Shown: positions 1 through 7,169, numbered from the stretch's first letter. The stretch: DNA of 13,934 bases from an uncultured Desulfobulbaceae bacterium (GCA_947258675.1 CAMYJP010000022.1:1-13934); one strand, 5' to 3'. Notes: generated by a model not told the origin, from the sequence alone. Program-made: numbers and translations.

Positions 1-699
1 CTTTCCCAGTTTGAAATAGATGCCGGCGACATGAAACCATATTCACAACTACTGCAGGAGGCCAATGAAGAACTGGGTAAATTAAACCTCACCTATGAAC
101 AGTTAGTAATGGAATTAAAGCAGGCCAAGGAAGAGGCGGAAAATTTTGCTCATGATCTGAAAAAAGCCAACAATAAACTCAGAGAACTTGCCACCCGTGA
201 TGGTTTGACAGGTTTATACAACCATAAGCACTTCCAGGAAGTTATGGACCGGGAAATAAGTGGGGCAAACAGGTATAAGAAATTCTTGTCCGTTTTATTA
301 TTTGATATTGATCACTTCAAAAGCGTCAATGACAGATATGGTCATCCAAGAGGTGATACAGTGTTAAAAGCCATGGCTGAAACCATTGCTGACATGGTTC
401 GCGAGAGTGATATAGTTGCACGATATGGTGGTGAAGAATTTGTTATCATTCTACCGGAAACGGATGGGGAAGGTGCAGCTATCCTTGCAGAACGCTTAAG
501 AAAAGCTATTGAGGAAAAAGAAGTAGAGGCGGAGGGCCTAACTATCAAGGTCACAATCAGCATTGGCATCACAACATATATCCCTCGAGTCAGCACCAAC
601 AAAAAAGCCAAATTAATTGATACTGCCGATCAGGCACTGTACAAGTCAAAAGAATCCGGCCGTAACAGAGTTACATCCTTTGAAAGCCCCACCTTATAA
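1..699 (+). CDS. Diguanylate cyclase (GGDEF), 5'-truncated, probable HDOD-GGDEF protein
   Basis: Makes the second messenger c-di-GMP from two GTP. The reading frame is open from base 1, so the first visible ATG (31) is probably internal and the N-terminus lies outside the window. Numbering from that ATG, a charged helical linker (about 1-55, heptad-like, coiled-coil character) leads into the GGDEF domain (about 55-215). Visible marks are DGLTGLYN at 57-64, FDIDHFKSVND at 91-101, the active-site loop GGEEF at 133-137 and the intact inhibitory I-site RESD at 124-127, five residues before it. GGEEF plus the I-site indicates an active, product-inhibited enzyme. The linker text (LQEANEELGKLNLTYEQLV) resembles the segment that joins an HDOD domain to GGDEF in Desulfobacterota proteins; the HDOD part itself is not visible, so this is inference. 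The gene ends with TAA and no strong terminator follows. Confidence 0.93.
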   Translation, partial: LSQFEIDAGDMKPYSQLLQEANEELGKLNLTYEQLVMELKQAKEEAENFAHDLKKANNKLRELATRDGLTGLYNHKHFQEVMDREISGANRYKKFLSVLLFDIDHFKSVNDRYGHPRGDTVLKAMAETIADMVRESDIVARYGGEEFVIILPETDGEGAAILAERLRKAIEEKEVEAEGLTIKVTISIGITTYIPRVSTNKKAKLIDTADQALYKSKESGRNRVTSFESPTL

Positions 700-777
700 A
701 TATTATTCATTTGATTTATCGTCAGGTTTCAATTTTTTTGTTGTATTGAATCATATCCATATTATTTCTGTTATACC

Positions 778-795
778 GCAATATCCTCATATTGC
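778..795. other. Perfect 7-bp hairpin between the GGDEF and CBS genes
   Basis: GCAATAT (778-784), loop CCTC, ATATTGC (789-795). It lies 79 nt beyond the GGDEF stop and lacks a following T-run, so it is not a canonical intrinsic terminator. It could be a weak transcript-end structure or an operator for the downstream CBS gene. Nothing else in the 230-bp gap (700-929) is recognisable except the possible promoter at 871-879. Confidence 0.3.
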
Positions 796-870
796 AATTT
801 ACTGAAATCTATGGTTTGAAAAGACACAGAATTTAATAATCCGGTCAAATTGTAGAGTGTTTAAAGTTAT

Positions 871-879
871 TGTGATAAT
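871..879 (+). promoter_or_regulatory. Possible extended -10 promoter of the CBS gene
   Basis: TGTGATAAT matches an extended -10 (TG-n-GATAAT, five of six to TATAAT) about 50 nt before the ATG at 930. The upstream TTGTAG is a poor -35, which an extended -10 can tolerate. This is a single-site judgement by eye. Confidence 0.3.
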
Positions 880-929
880 CGACCATTATCTATAAACACG
901 GTAAACCAATCAACCGTACGGAGTGCGTT

Positions 930-1358
930 ATGTTTAAAATAAAGGATATTATGTCATCGGAAGTGTTCACCCTGCATTCATCTCAGACACTCGCGCTGGC
1001 TCGATTTCTCATGAAACTGAAACATGTTCGTCATATTCCAATTGTTGATGGTAATGATCATTTTATAGGGTTAATAACCCATAGAGATCTCCTTGCGCAT
1101 ACAATATCTTTATTGGCAGACCCTGATGAACAGGAACAGGAAGAAATGGATCAGTACATTCCCATTAATAGCGTCATGAAAACCAATATTGTAACAGTAG
1201 GGCCGGATATGAACTTGGGCACAGCCATCCCCATTCTGCTTGAGAACAAATATGGTTGTTTGCCTGTGGTTTCAAATAAAAAGCTTGTCGGGATTGTTAC
1301 TGAAGCGGACTTTTTGAAACTTACTCTCAACCTGCTGGAAACTGTTGGCGAGACTTGA
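930..1358 (+). CDS. Two-CBS-domain protein
   Basis: A stand-alone Bateman module of 142 aa. CBS1 spans about residues 1-58 (KIKDIMSSEVFTLHSSQTL ... HIPIVDGNDHFIGLITHRDLL) and CBS2 about 79-135 (INSVMKTNIVTVGPDMNLG ... LPVVSNKKLVGIVTEADFLKL). Both keep the (V/I)VD/N-x-G-x-(L/I)-x-G-x-(I/V)-T-x-x-D signature that normally places an acidic residue near the ribose of a bound adenine nucleotide. There is no attached enzymatic or transport domain, so it presumably acts as a soluble AMP/ATP-sensing regulator of an unknown partner. The start is supported by GGAG seven nucleotides upstream. It is a single-gene unit facing a minus-strand gene at its 3' end. Stand-alone CBS pairs are common in Desulfobacterota and the target cannot be named from sequence. 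Confidence 0.92.
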   Translation: MFKIKDIMSSEVFTLHSSQTLALARFLMKLKHVRHIPIVDGNDHFIGLITHRDLLAHTISLLADPDEQEQEEMDQYIPINSVMKTNIVTVGPDMNLGTAIPILLENKYGCLPVVSNKKLVGIVTEADFLKLTLNLLETVGET

Positions 1359-1516
1359 TAAGCATACTCGCCCATTTGCTTCTAAGAATGATAAAAAGCG
1401 GCATCAAAACAGGTTTCTGAATTCATTTATTGACACAGAGATCTAATAATATATCAACCAATTTTATGCGCTACCTTGGCTTGGATTTAGCCTCTCTCTT
1501 CTACCCTAAAAAATCA

Positions 1517-1855
1517 TCAAAATAGTATATCTTCAACAACAAACGGTGAACTTCGCACCCCAATACTCTTTTTTGTTACCCAAATTCTCACCATAGTAAC
1601 TGTTTCACCATCCAGAGTTGCAATATTAGGTAACTCCTCAACAAACGAGATATCAGCCGTCCTGAACTCATAATAAAGGGTGTTACTGCTATACGGATCG
1701 GCCACAAGTATTACCCTTTCCGAGTCATATGGATGTTGCTGGGGTGAGCCGGTAAAAGGGACATGGGTTTTTCGTAAATTTTTTATTTTCGAAGGACTTT
1801 TATAGGATTCTACTTCTAACTTTTTTGCCTCCTGTAATAAAATTTCCATTACCAT
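1517..1855 (-). CDS. Small conserved-looking protein of unknown function (112 aa)
   Basis: A cytoplasmic protein with no signal peptide or membrane segment. The ATG at 1855 is preceded by AGGAGA with a six-base spacer, and a second ATG lies two codons in. Distinct, probably conserved text includes RKTHVPFTGSPQQHPYD (28-44), ILVADPYSSNTLYYEFR (49-65), ISFVEELP (69-76) and DGETVTMVRIWVTKKSIGVR (82-101), suggesting one compact alpha/beta or all-beta domain. From memory, similar short proteins in Desulfobacteraceae are sometimes labelled inorganic pyrophosphatase. I see no class I pyrophosphatase aspartate signature and the length is far below that family's usual 170+ residues, so I do not adopt that name. 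It is transcribed in the same direction as the rhomboid gene, 235 bp downstream of it, so a separate promoter is likely. Confidence 0.75.
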   Translation of the reverse strand: MVMEILLQEAKKLEVESYKSPSKIKNLRKTHVPFTGSPQQHPYDSERVILVADPYSSNTLYYEFRTADISFVEELPNIATLDGETVTMVRIWVTKKSIGVRSSPFVVEDILF

Positions 1856-2090
1856 TTACATTCTCCTAAACAGCTGTAATTGAGTCTCCATGATTTATTG
1901 GTATAAGTTCCATCACTATTTGACAATTTAGGGAAAATATATCCTACAATCCACATCAAAAAAAGGAAAATCAGTATCTGTGACTTCCTGAGTACTGTAT
2001 TATCTGGTCCGGTATTCAAACCACTCAACTAAAAATGTACAATAGGACCTATCTTTATCTATCACTGATAATTGTGCGTTTTGCAAAGGT

Positions 2091-2936
2091 CTAAATCAGA
2101 AAGTAAAAGAAAAAAGCCGTTCCCGTCTCCCAGATTAAAACAATCGCTGTAATAATCACTGATGCAAAAGCTACTCCCTTATGAAGGGCTGAATCTTTGC
2201 GCTTCCCCTTATACCCTAAAATAAAACCCAACAGCATTCCACTGATCATCCCACCACCATGCCCCCAATTATTAATACCCGGCACTATAAATCCAAAAAT
2301 AAAAAGAGTAACAGCCCAAACTCCTATCTGACTATAAACAGCCTGGCCATATTGACCGCCTCGACTTTTGCCAAAATACAAAATTGCCCCCATCAAACCG
2401 CATACTGCTGCAGATGCTCCTATTGTAAAAGCAATACCTGCAAAATATGAAACCACAAAACCCAACACACCACTGAATGTATAAATAATTACAGTTCGAT
2501 ATCCGCCATACTCTTGAATTACCAGTGGTGCTAACTGTTTAAAAGCGATCATATTGAACAGTATGTGAAACACACCACCATGGAGATAGTTTGCTGAAAC
2601 AACGGTCCACCAGCTGTGTAATTGATTAATGGGTACTGTCCCGGTTGCACCCAAAAGAAAAAGACTTCTATTGTCCGGAGAAAGGAGATGAAGCGGATTC
2701 ATCGAAATGTTTGAAAGCTGAGGGTTAAGCAACAACGATAGTATATACATGGTAATATTTGTATACAATATCATCCTGATAATTTGATCACCGTCCATCA
2801 GGATGCCTGTCAGCCTGTTGTTTTTCCAGACTGAACCTGGATGCTTTTCTCCGCAATAAGGGCAATGTGTTATGTCACTGCTTATAAGTTTCCTGCAATT
2901 AGGACAGAGGATTGACTGCCTTTGAATTCTCTTCAT
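2091..2936 (-). CDS. Rhomboid-family intramembrane serine protease with N-terminal zinc ribbon
   Basis: Cleaves transmembrane substrates within the bilayer. Of 281 residues, 11-28 hold a CPNC ... CPYC pair (Cys11, 14, 25, 28), a cytoplasmic zinc-ribbon-like module. Six or more hydrophobic segments follow between about 55 and 280. The rhomboid core is clear: ANYLHGGVFHILFNMIAF (115-132) supplies the His-His-Asn of helix 2. GASAAVCGLMG (173-183) carries the nucleophile Ser175 in a GxS context, and GHGGGMISGMLLG (225-237) carries the catalytic base His226. Both dyad residues are present, so it is predicted to be active rather than an inactive rhomboid. The central Ala in GASAAV replaces the more usual Gly. 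The ATG at 2936 has GGGA about ten bases upstream. Its upstream region is the 507-bp gap that holds the miniature element. Substrates are unknown. Confidence 0.93.
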   Translation of the reverse strand: MKRIQRQSILCPNCRKLISSDITHCPYCGEKHPGSVWKNNRLTGILMDGDQIIRMILYTNITMYILSLLLNPQLSNISMNPLHLLSPDNRSLFLLGATGTVPINQLHSWWTVVSANYLHGGVFHILFNMIAFKQLAPLVIQEYGGYRTVIIYTFSGVLGFVVSYFAGIAFTIGASAAVCGLMGAILYFGKSRGGQYGQAVYSQIGVWAVTLFIFGFIVPGINNWGHGGGMISGMLLGFILGYKGKRKDSALHKGVAFASVIITAIVLIWETGTAFFFYFLI

Positions 2937-3047
2937 GAATTATCATTCCCAAAAAACTTTTTTCCTAAACCGCCTTCAACTTTTGTGGTAAACTCCTTGC
3001 CATTTTCAAGAGAGATAGCAATAATTAAGTTCAACCATTTTTACCAA

Positions 3048-3069
3048 CTAATTCTTTTTCTAGAATTAG
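3048..3069. other. AT-rich 7-bp palindrome upstream of the rhomboid gene
   Basis: CTAATTC (3048-3054), loop, GAATTAG (3063-3069). It lies between the rhomboid start and the miniature element. It could be an operator for the minus-strand gene. There is no flanking T-run and it lies outside the inferred element boundary. Confidence 0.25.
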
Positions 3070-3095
3070 ATATTGACTCAGAAAAGGTTGCAAGC

Positions 3096-3104
3096 ATTAC
3101 TTTA
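3096..3104. repeat. Left target-site duplication of the miniature element
   Basis: ATTACTTTA, repeated exactly at 3380-3388 directly outside the opposite terminal repeat. The next base differs (C versus T), so the duplication is 9 bp, or 10 bp with one mismatch. Confidence 0.75.
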
Positions 3105-3182
3105 CTCAACTTTCTGACTTAATTGAACTTATTGACATTTAATGAAATAAGTGTCTTAGCCAGCCTGTTTGATGGGTTTGCA

Positions 3183-3203
3183 GTTTACAGTTGACGGTTT
3201 ACG
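3183..3203. repeat. Inner left arm of the element, heptad-type inverted repeat
   Basis: Period-7 text (CAGTTTA, CAGTTGA, CGGTTTA from 3181) that pairs with 3295-3315 at 19 of 21 positions. Flanked on the right by the CGGGGAA/TTCCCCG hairpin (3202-3223, 8-nt loop). Confidence 0.6.
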
Positions 3204-3294
3204 GGGAAAAAAAATATTCCCCGACAAGGAATCTTATTTGCACTTTAATGTTAGATAGATAGTTGATTATTTATGTTCATAACTAACCGGTAAG

Positions 3295-3315
3295 CGTAAA
3301 CCATAAACTGTAAAC
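3295..3315. repeat. Inner right arm of the element, heptad-type inverted repeat
   Basis: GTAAACC, ATAAACT, GTAAACC in tandem, complementary to 3183-3203. A TATAAA box follows at 3332-3337 inside the element but has no convincing -35, so a promoter reading outward towards lptF is possible and unproven. Confidence 0.6.
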
Positions 3316-3379
3316 CTGCCGAGGTGCACAGTATAAAATTGTCAATATTACAGACAGATATTTCAAGTCAGAAAGTTGA

Positions 3380-3388
3380 ATTACTTTA
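3380..3388. repeat. Right target-site duplication of the miniature element
   Basis: ATTACTTTA, identical to 3096-3104. Confidence 0.75.
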
Positions 3389-3443
3389 TAAACCGATCAA
3401 GCCATAAAAGGCCATTAATTACAACAGAACATCTTAATATTAT

Positions 3444-4619
3444 ATGCAATTTCCTGTGCTTCTCTTTTCATATCTAATTGCAGTAATATTAGCTCCGCTC
3501 TTCGCAAGCTTTATAATCCTCAATTGTGTCCTTTTTCTGGGCAAAATGATCCCTTTTTTAGATTTTCTGCTTGATTTCGGTATTGAGTTTTCTGATTTCG
3601 CAAGACTTTGTGCATACCTTACCCCACAAATGTTTCTATTTTCCATCCCTATGGCAAGTATGATAGGCGTTATTATTGGCTTTACAAGAATTGCCAACGA
3701 CGGTGAAATTATGGCACTCAAAGCCGGTGGAATTGGGCTTTATTCCATGTTGCCCCCCGTTATCATCGTTTCCCTCTGCGCGGCCGCTCTTACAGGGCTT
3801 TTTTCTACACACCTTATACCCACTGGCAATATTGCCATGGAAAAACTCTTATTTCAGCTGGCCAAAGAAAAAATTGATAAAGGTTTGCGGGAGAAACAGT
3901 TTAGCGATGCAATGGGCAGCGTAGTCCTTTATGCGGATCATATCAACAAGGAAAACATGGAATGGCAAGGCGTTTATGTCACAGACACGAGAGACCGTGA
4001 CAAGCCGGTTGTCATACTCGCTCAAACTGGAACTCTTTCTGCTGATATTGTTAATATGAGTATGACACTCATATTGAAAAAAGGCAGTTTGCACAGAGTG
4101 GATAATGAAATAACACAAAATATTCGTTTCGAGCGTTATACTATCAATTTATCCTTGCCATCTCCAGTTGGCACTATTTCAGCAACTAGTGGCAAAAAAA
4201 GCTATACCCAAAAGCAACTGCTGGAAAAGGCGACCCATCTAGGCACCGATACAGAGGAGGGAGCATCTTTACTCATCGAGTATCATAAAAGACTTGCTCT
4301 CCCAGTGGGTTGTCTTATTCTGAGTTTGCTTGGTTTTCCTCTGGCTTTTATATCAGGCCCCGGCCAACGGTCCGTTGCTCTCCCCCTGGGTTTGATTTTC
4401 TTCATCCTGTATTTTATTGCCATTTCCGGTGCCAAAGCCATGAGTGAAAGTCTCTTAATCCCGGTATCCCTGGCAATGTGGTCCCCGAACATCATATACG
4501 GTTTCATAATGATTTATCTTGTTCGCGCCATTGCCAGAGAAACGTTACCTGTTCATCTTGAAAAATTATATGGCACTGGCAGAAAATTAACTCGATATTT
4601 TCAATTATTCAGGAAATAG
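3444..4619 (+). CDS. lptF: LPS export permease LptF (YjgP/YjgQ family)
   Basis: One of the two inner-membrane permease subunits of the LptB2FG ABC transporter that extracts lipopolysaccharide from the inner membrane and passes it to LptC/LptA. It has 391 aa, a normal length. Membrane segments lie at about 5-32, 58-80 and 100-122, with three more between about 280 and 375, around a large periplasmic beta-jellyroll domain (about 125-270). The family block NDGEIMALKAGGIGLY (85-100), which contacts the ATPase, is intact. An in-frame TAA at 3435 makes ATG 3444 the first possible start; no good Shine-Dalgarno precedes it and the usual charged N-terminal helix is short. First gene of a six-gene co-directional run; lptG follows after five bases. 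The miniature element ends 64 bp upstream and may affect expression. Confidence 0.93.
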   Translation: MQFPVLLFSYLIAVILAPLFASFIILNCVLFLGKMIPFLDFLLDFGIEFSDFARLCAYLTPQMFLFSIPMASMIGVIIGFTRIANDGEIMALKAGGIGLYSMLPPVIIVSLCAAALTGLFSTHLIPTGNIAMEKLLFQLAKEKIDKGLREKQFSDAMGSVVLYADHINKENMEWQGVYVTDTRDRDKPVVILAQTGTLSADIVNMSMTLILKKGSLHRVDNEITQNIRFERYTINLSLPSPVGTISATSGKKSYTQKQLLEKATHLGTDTEEGASLLIEYHKRLALPVGCLILSLLGFPLAFISGPGQRSVALPLGLIFFILYFIAISGAKAMSESLLIPVSLAMWSPNIIYGFIMIYLVRAIARETLPVHLEKLYGTGRKLTRYFQLFRK

Positions 4620-4624
4620 AATTC

Positions 4625-5704
4625 GTGTTTAGGTTATTAGACCGTTATCTTTTTATAGAATTCTCGAAAAATCTTTTGCTGGTTTTATCTGCCTTTGTCG
4701 GTGTGTATCTTCTGGTAGATTTTTTCGAGCGCATTGACAACTTCTTTGAAGTTCACCTACCGATCTCTCTGGCAGTCAGATATTTTATTTTAAAAATTCC
4801 CTTAATTGTTGAACAGTTAATGCCTGTTTCAATTTTAATGGCCGGGGTAATCACTTTAGGAATTCTTAATCACCATTGGGAATTAACCGCCCTTAAAGCA
4901 GGAGGAATAAGCATGAACCGAGTCTCCTTGCCAATTATCTTAAGCGCAGTTTTTTTCTCACTGGTAACAATGGCAATGTCCCAATGGATGCTGCCGGTCA
5001 CACTTTCTGCTACCAATAAAATATGGTATGAAAAAGTAAATGAAAGTATCCCGAAAGGAATTGTGAGAAACGGCCGTTTTTTTTATAAGGGAACTAATGG
5101 ATTCTATTCGTTTCTGCCTTCAAATTCTAAAGAGCAGTATAAACGCTTTTCCTATGTAACTTGGAACAATGCTTATGAAATGCAATTGATGCTTAATGCC
5201 AAAACAGCTGTCTGGCTGGGAGACAAATGGCTATTTTCTCACGGACAGATTCAACGTCAGGCTGGCAGCAACCAAAATACTATAGAGTTTTTTGAACAAC
5301 TGTCCCTCCAACTTCCTGAAAACCCGTCAAATTTCTTTATTCCAGAATATAAGGACAAGGAAAGATCAATCACCCAAATTTATAAAGATATCATAGAAGA
5401 AGACGAACAAGCCAATGTAACCAGCAGACTGGAATTTCATGGAAAAGTTTCTTATATTTTATTGGGTCTGCCTTTGATCTTACTCGGTTTACCTATGCTT
5501 ATTCTTATTCACCAAAGGTGGGGAAGGGATATTGCCCTTGCTGTTCCGGCAAGTTGCGGACTGGCATTTCTCGCCTGGGCCTGGTGGGGAGCATTCCAAT
5601 CCATGGCCAAGGCAGCATATATTTCCCCTTTTATCGCCTCCTGGTCTGTTCATATTCTAATTGGTGGTCTGGGGATTTTTCTTCTTAATCAACAGAATAC
5701 CTAA
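4625..5704 (+). CDS. lptG: LPS export permease LptG (YjgP/YjgQ family)
   Basis: Partner of LptF in LPS extraction. It has 359 aa and starts with GTG; AGGAA at the end of lptF lies eight bases upstream. The N-terminus MFRLLDRYLFIEFSKNLLLVL is typical of the family, with membrane helices at about 15-35, 60-82 and 100-122, a periplasmic domain at about 125-265 and three C-terminal helices (about 270-355). HHWELTALKAGGISMNRV (83-100) is the counterpart of the LptF coupling helix. LptB and LptC are not in the window, which is usual since lptFG is often a separate operon. Eight bases separate its TAA from the next ATG, implying co-transcription with the unknown gene that follows. Confidence 0.93.
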   Translation: MFRLLDRYLFIEFSKNLLLVLSAFVGVYLLVDFFERIDNFFEVHLPISLAVRYFILKIPLIVEQLMPVSILMAGVITLGILNHHWELTALKAGGISMNRVSLPIILSAVFFSLVTMAMSQWMLPVTLSATNKIWYEKVNESIPKGIVRNGRFFYKGTNGFYSFLPSNSKEQYKRFSYVTWNNAYEMQLMLNAKTAVWLGDKWLFSHGQIQRQAGSNQNTIEFFEQLSLQLPENPSNFFIPEYKDKERSITQIYKDIIEEDEQANVTSRLEFHGKVSYILLGLPLILLGLPMLILIHQRWGRDIALAVPASCGLAFLAWAWWGAFQSMAKAAYISPFIASWSVHILIGGLGIFLLNQQNT

Positions 5705-5712
5705 TTGGAAAG

Positions 5713-6501
5713 ATGTCCCTTACTTTTCTTACATCCAGCATAGACAGCGCCCTGATCGGCAATCATGGTAAAAAGGTCGGTATCGTCGGTATACCCCCTT
5801 TGCAGATCATTCAACAACTGAATCATAAGGGCATGGATCTGTACGATCTGGACACGCCATTGGTCGGAATTGATATGGAAAAAACCACTCCATATATCCC
5901 AAGGGTGTATTGTGCAATACTCCGCACCGTAGTTTTGAATGCTCTACACCTGGATCTTGATGCGGTTTATATCGATGTCGGTCCCGGCAAGTGCGATAGT
6001 GCATTGCATGTTGCCGCCGTCCTTGAAAACATTCTCACTGTTCCGGTATTCTCTACCAAAAATGAAGACCAAAAAGCATTCGGCAATCCAATTTGCCGTT
6101 CAAAAATGAGGCTGGAAGAAAAGTTTATACGCATAACTGAAGGCATCAAATCAGCAGATTTTCATAGGGAATATGAATTCTGTAACCCCACTGCCGGTTT
6201 CTGGGGAGTCCCACCTCGAGATTTTTCTATTTTAAACCTGTTTCCGGATACAACCCACATTTACGGTTGGACTCGTTGCATGGAAAACAAAACACCATCG
6301 GACACAAAACTGGAATCATATTACAACCCCTCTATCCCGACTGTGTTTTTTGCCCAATCATTCTGTGCAAAAACTGCTCTTGCACATCTTCTGGCCAAAA
6401 AACACCCTAGATCTCTTTTTCTTGACAGTGACGTGACAGCCGGCAGCAGTGCAAAGGCAAAAATACAGGCTTTTCTGGAACTTGCAGGAGTTTTCGGATG
6501 A
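5713..6501 (+). CDS. Unrecognised six-cysteine protein paired with the ASKHA activator (262 aa)
   Basis: I do not recognise this family. It appears soluble, with no signal peptide or membrane helix. Features are a GIVGIPPLQ segment (23-31), VYIDVGPGKCDSALHVAAVLEN (85-106), FCNPTAGFWGVPPRD (156-170), YGWTRC (184-189) and FFAQSFCAKTALAHLLAKK (212-230). Cysteines stand at 67, 94, 128, 157, 189 and 218, four of them inside the distinctive motifs, so metal or Fe-S binding is plausible but not shown. Its stop overlaps the start of the activator ATPase by four bases (ATGA), which strongly suggests that the two products work together. By analogy with dehydratase/activator and double-cubane-protein/activator pairs it could be the electron acceptor, but no similarity to those acceptors can be asserted. 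The Shine-Dalgarno-like GGAAAG abuts the ATG, so the exact start is uncertain. Confidence 0.85.
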   Translation: MSLTFLTSSIDSALIGNHGKKVGIVGIPPLQIIQQLNHKGMDLYDLDTPLVGIDMEKTTPYIPRVYCAILRTVVLNALHLDLDAVYIDVGPGKCDSALHVAAVLENILTVPVFSTKNEDQKAFGNPICRSKMRLEEKFIRITEGIKSADFHREYEFCNPTAGFWGVPPRDFSILNLFPDTTHIYGWTRCMENKTPSDTKLESYYNPSIPTVFFAQSFCAKTALAHLLAKKHPRSLFLDSDVTAGSSAKAKIQAFLELAGVFG

Positions 6502-7169
6502 TTTTGGGCGATTTCGGCACGTCATACGCTAAATTTCTTAATCTTTGTCAATCCTCCAACTCGCAACCGACAATAATCCCAACCAAAGAAATTGACCGCT
6601 CAACTCAAGTTACAATAGCTACTGGTCACAATGGCAAACGGTATACCGAACACTATGTGAATGAATTGACCGCATTAGCAAGGGGTGGTGAAAAATTAAT
6701 AAAAGAAAACAACTTTGTGCTGCTCGATTGCGGAAGCAGGGATATAAAGTTCATTACCTATAATAACGGACAGCTTAAGGATATGGGTTGGAACAGCGAA
6801 TGCGGAGCCTCAATGGGGTTCACAATCGAACTGCTTGCCCGCTACTATGATCTTGATTATTCTAAGCTTCCTGTGCCGGATAGACCATTTTCCATTACCT
6901 GCGGAGTCCTTGGCATGAGCCATATCTTTGACGCAGTTGTTTCCGGCTGTTCAGAAAATGAAGCCGTAGCCCGTTTTGTTAAGGGAATTGCCATCAATGC
7001 CTTCCGATTTGCCGGTTCACCAGGGAAGATTTACTTATCAGGTGGACTATGCAACAATCCGTTATTTGTCAAAAGCTTTCCCTGCGAAGTCGTTTCTCTC
7101 GGACGTTTCGTCCTGCTTACTGGCCTGAATGAATGCGCCAAACGAGCAGGAATGAAAAATGAAAAATGA
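6498..7169 (+). CDS. BadF/BcrA/HgdC-type ASKHA ATPase with [4Fe-4S]-ligand cysteines
   Basis: Family members are homodimeric ATPases with one [4Fe-4S] cluster at the dimer interface that push an electron at low potential into a partner, classically 2-hydroxyacyl-CoA dehydratases or benzoyl-CoA reductase. The 223 aa are short against about 260. In order: phosphate-1 loop GDFGTSYAK (4-12), ATGHNGKRY (41-49, counterpart of ATGYGR), NELTALARG (55-63, counterpart of SEITAHARG), phosphate-2 LLDCGSRDIKF (75-85), NSECGASMG (99-107) and SITCGVLGM (132-140), which supply Cys102 and Cys135 at the places of the two cluster cysteines, and YLSGGLCNNP (179-188), the adenosine motif. All catalytic elements are retained, so an active Fe-S activator is expected. 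AGGAG lies seven bases before the start. It overlaps both neighbours. No dehydratase subunits are nearby. The last codons and the stop lie inside a heptad repeat. Confidence 0.88.
   Translation: MILGDFGTSYAKFLNLCQSSNSQPTIIPTKEIDRSTQVTIATGHNGKRYTEHYVNELTALARGGEKLIKENNFVLLDCGSRDIKFITYNNGQLKDMGWNSECGASMGFTIELLARYYDLDYSKLPVPDRPFSITCGVLGMSHIFDAVVSGCSENEAVARFVKGIAINAFRFAGSPGKIYLSGGLCNNPLFVKSFPCEVVSLGRFVLLTGLNECAKRAGMKNEK

Larger units (their letters stand above)
3105..3379. mobile_element. Non-coding miniature inverted-repeat element (MITE), about 275 bp
   Basis: Terminal inverted repeats of 15 bp match perfectly: TCAACTTTCTGACTT at 3106-3120 and its reverse complement at 3365-3379. A perfect 9-bp direct repeat flanks them (3096-3104 and 3380-3388), the hallmark of transposition. 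Further in, the arms share a second imperfect inverted block, 3183-3203 against 3295-3315 (19 of 21 positions), built of 7-bp units such as GTTTACA and GTAAACC. A small hairpin, CGGGGAA ... TTCCCCG (3202-3223), sits beside the left block. No ORF encodes a transposase, so it would have to be moved in trans. The 9-10 bp duplication suggests an IS4-like or IS1-like helper, but the family cannot be named from one copy. It lies 64 bp before lptF, so it may separate or replace that operon's promoter. Confidence 0.75.

Noticed and set aside
1359..1516. Terminator or RNA gene between the CBS gene and the 112-aa gene
   Set aside because: Scanned on both strands; no stable hairpin, tRNA-like text or ORF found.
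1517..1855. Naming the 112-aa protein inorganic pyrophosphatase
   Set aside because: No catalytic aspartate signature and too short; kept as unknown.
2922..3122. 66-aa plus-strand ORF upstream of lptF
   Set aside because: Starts inside the rhomboid gene on the other strand, crosses the target-site duplication and ends in the element's terminal repeat; no ribosome site or recognisable protein text.
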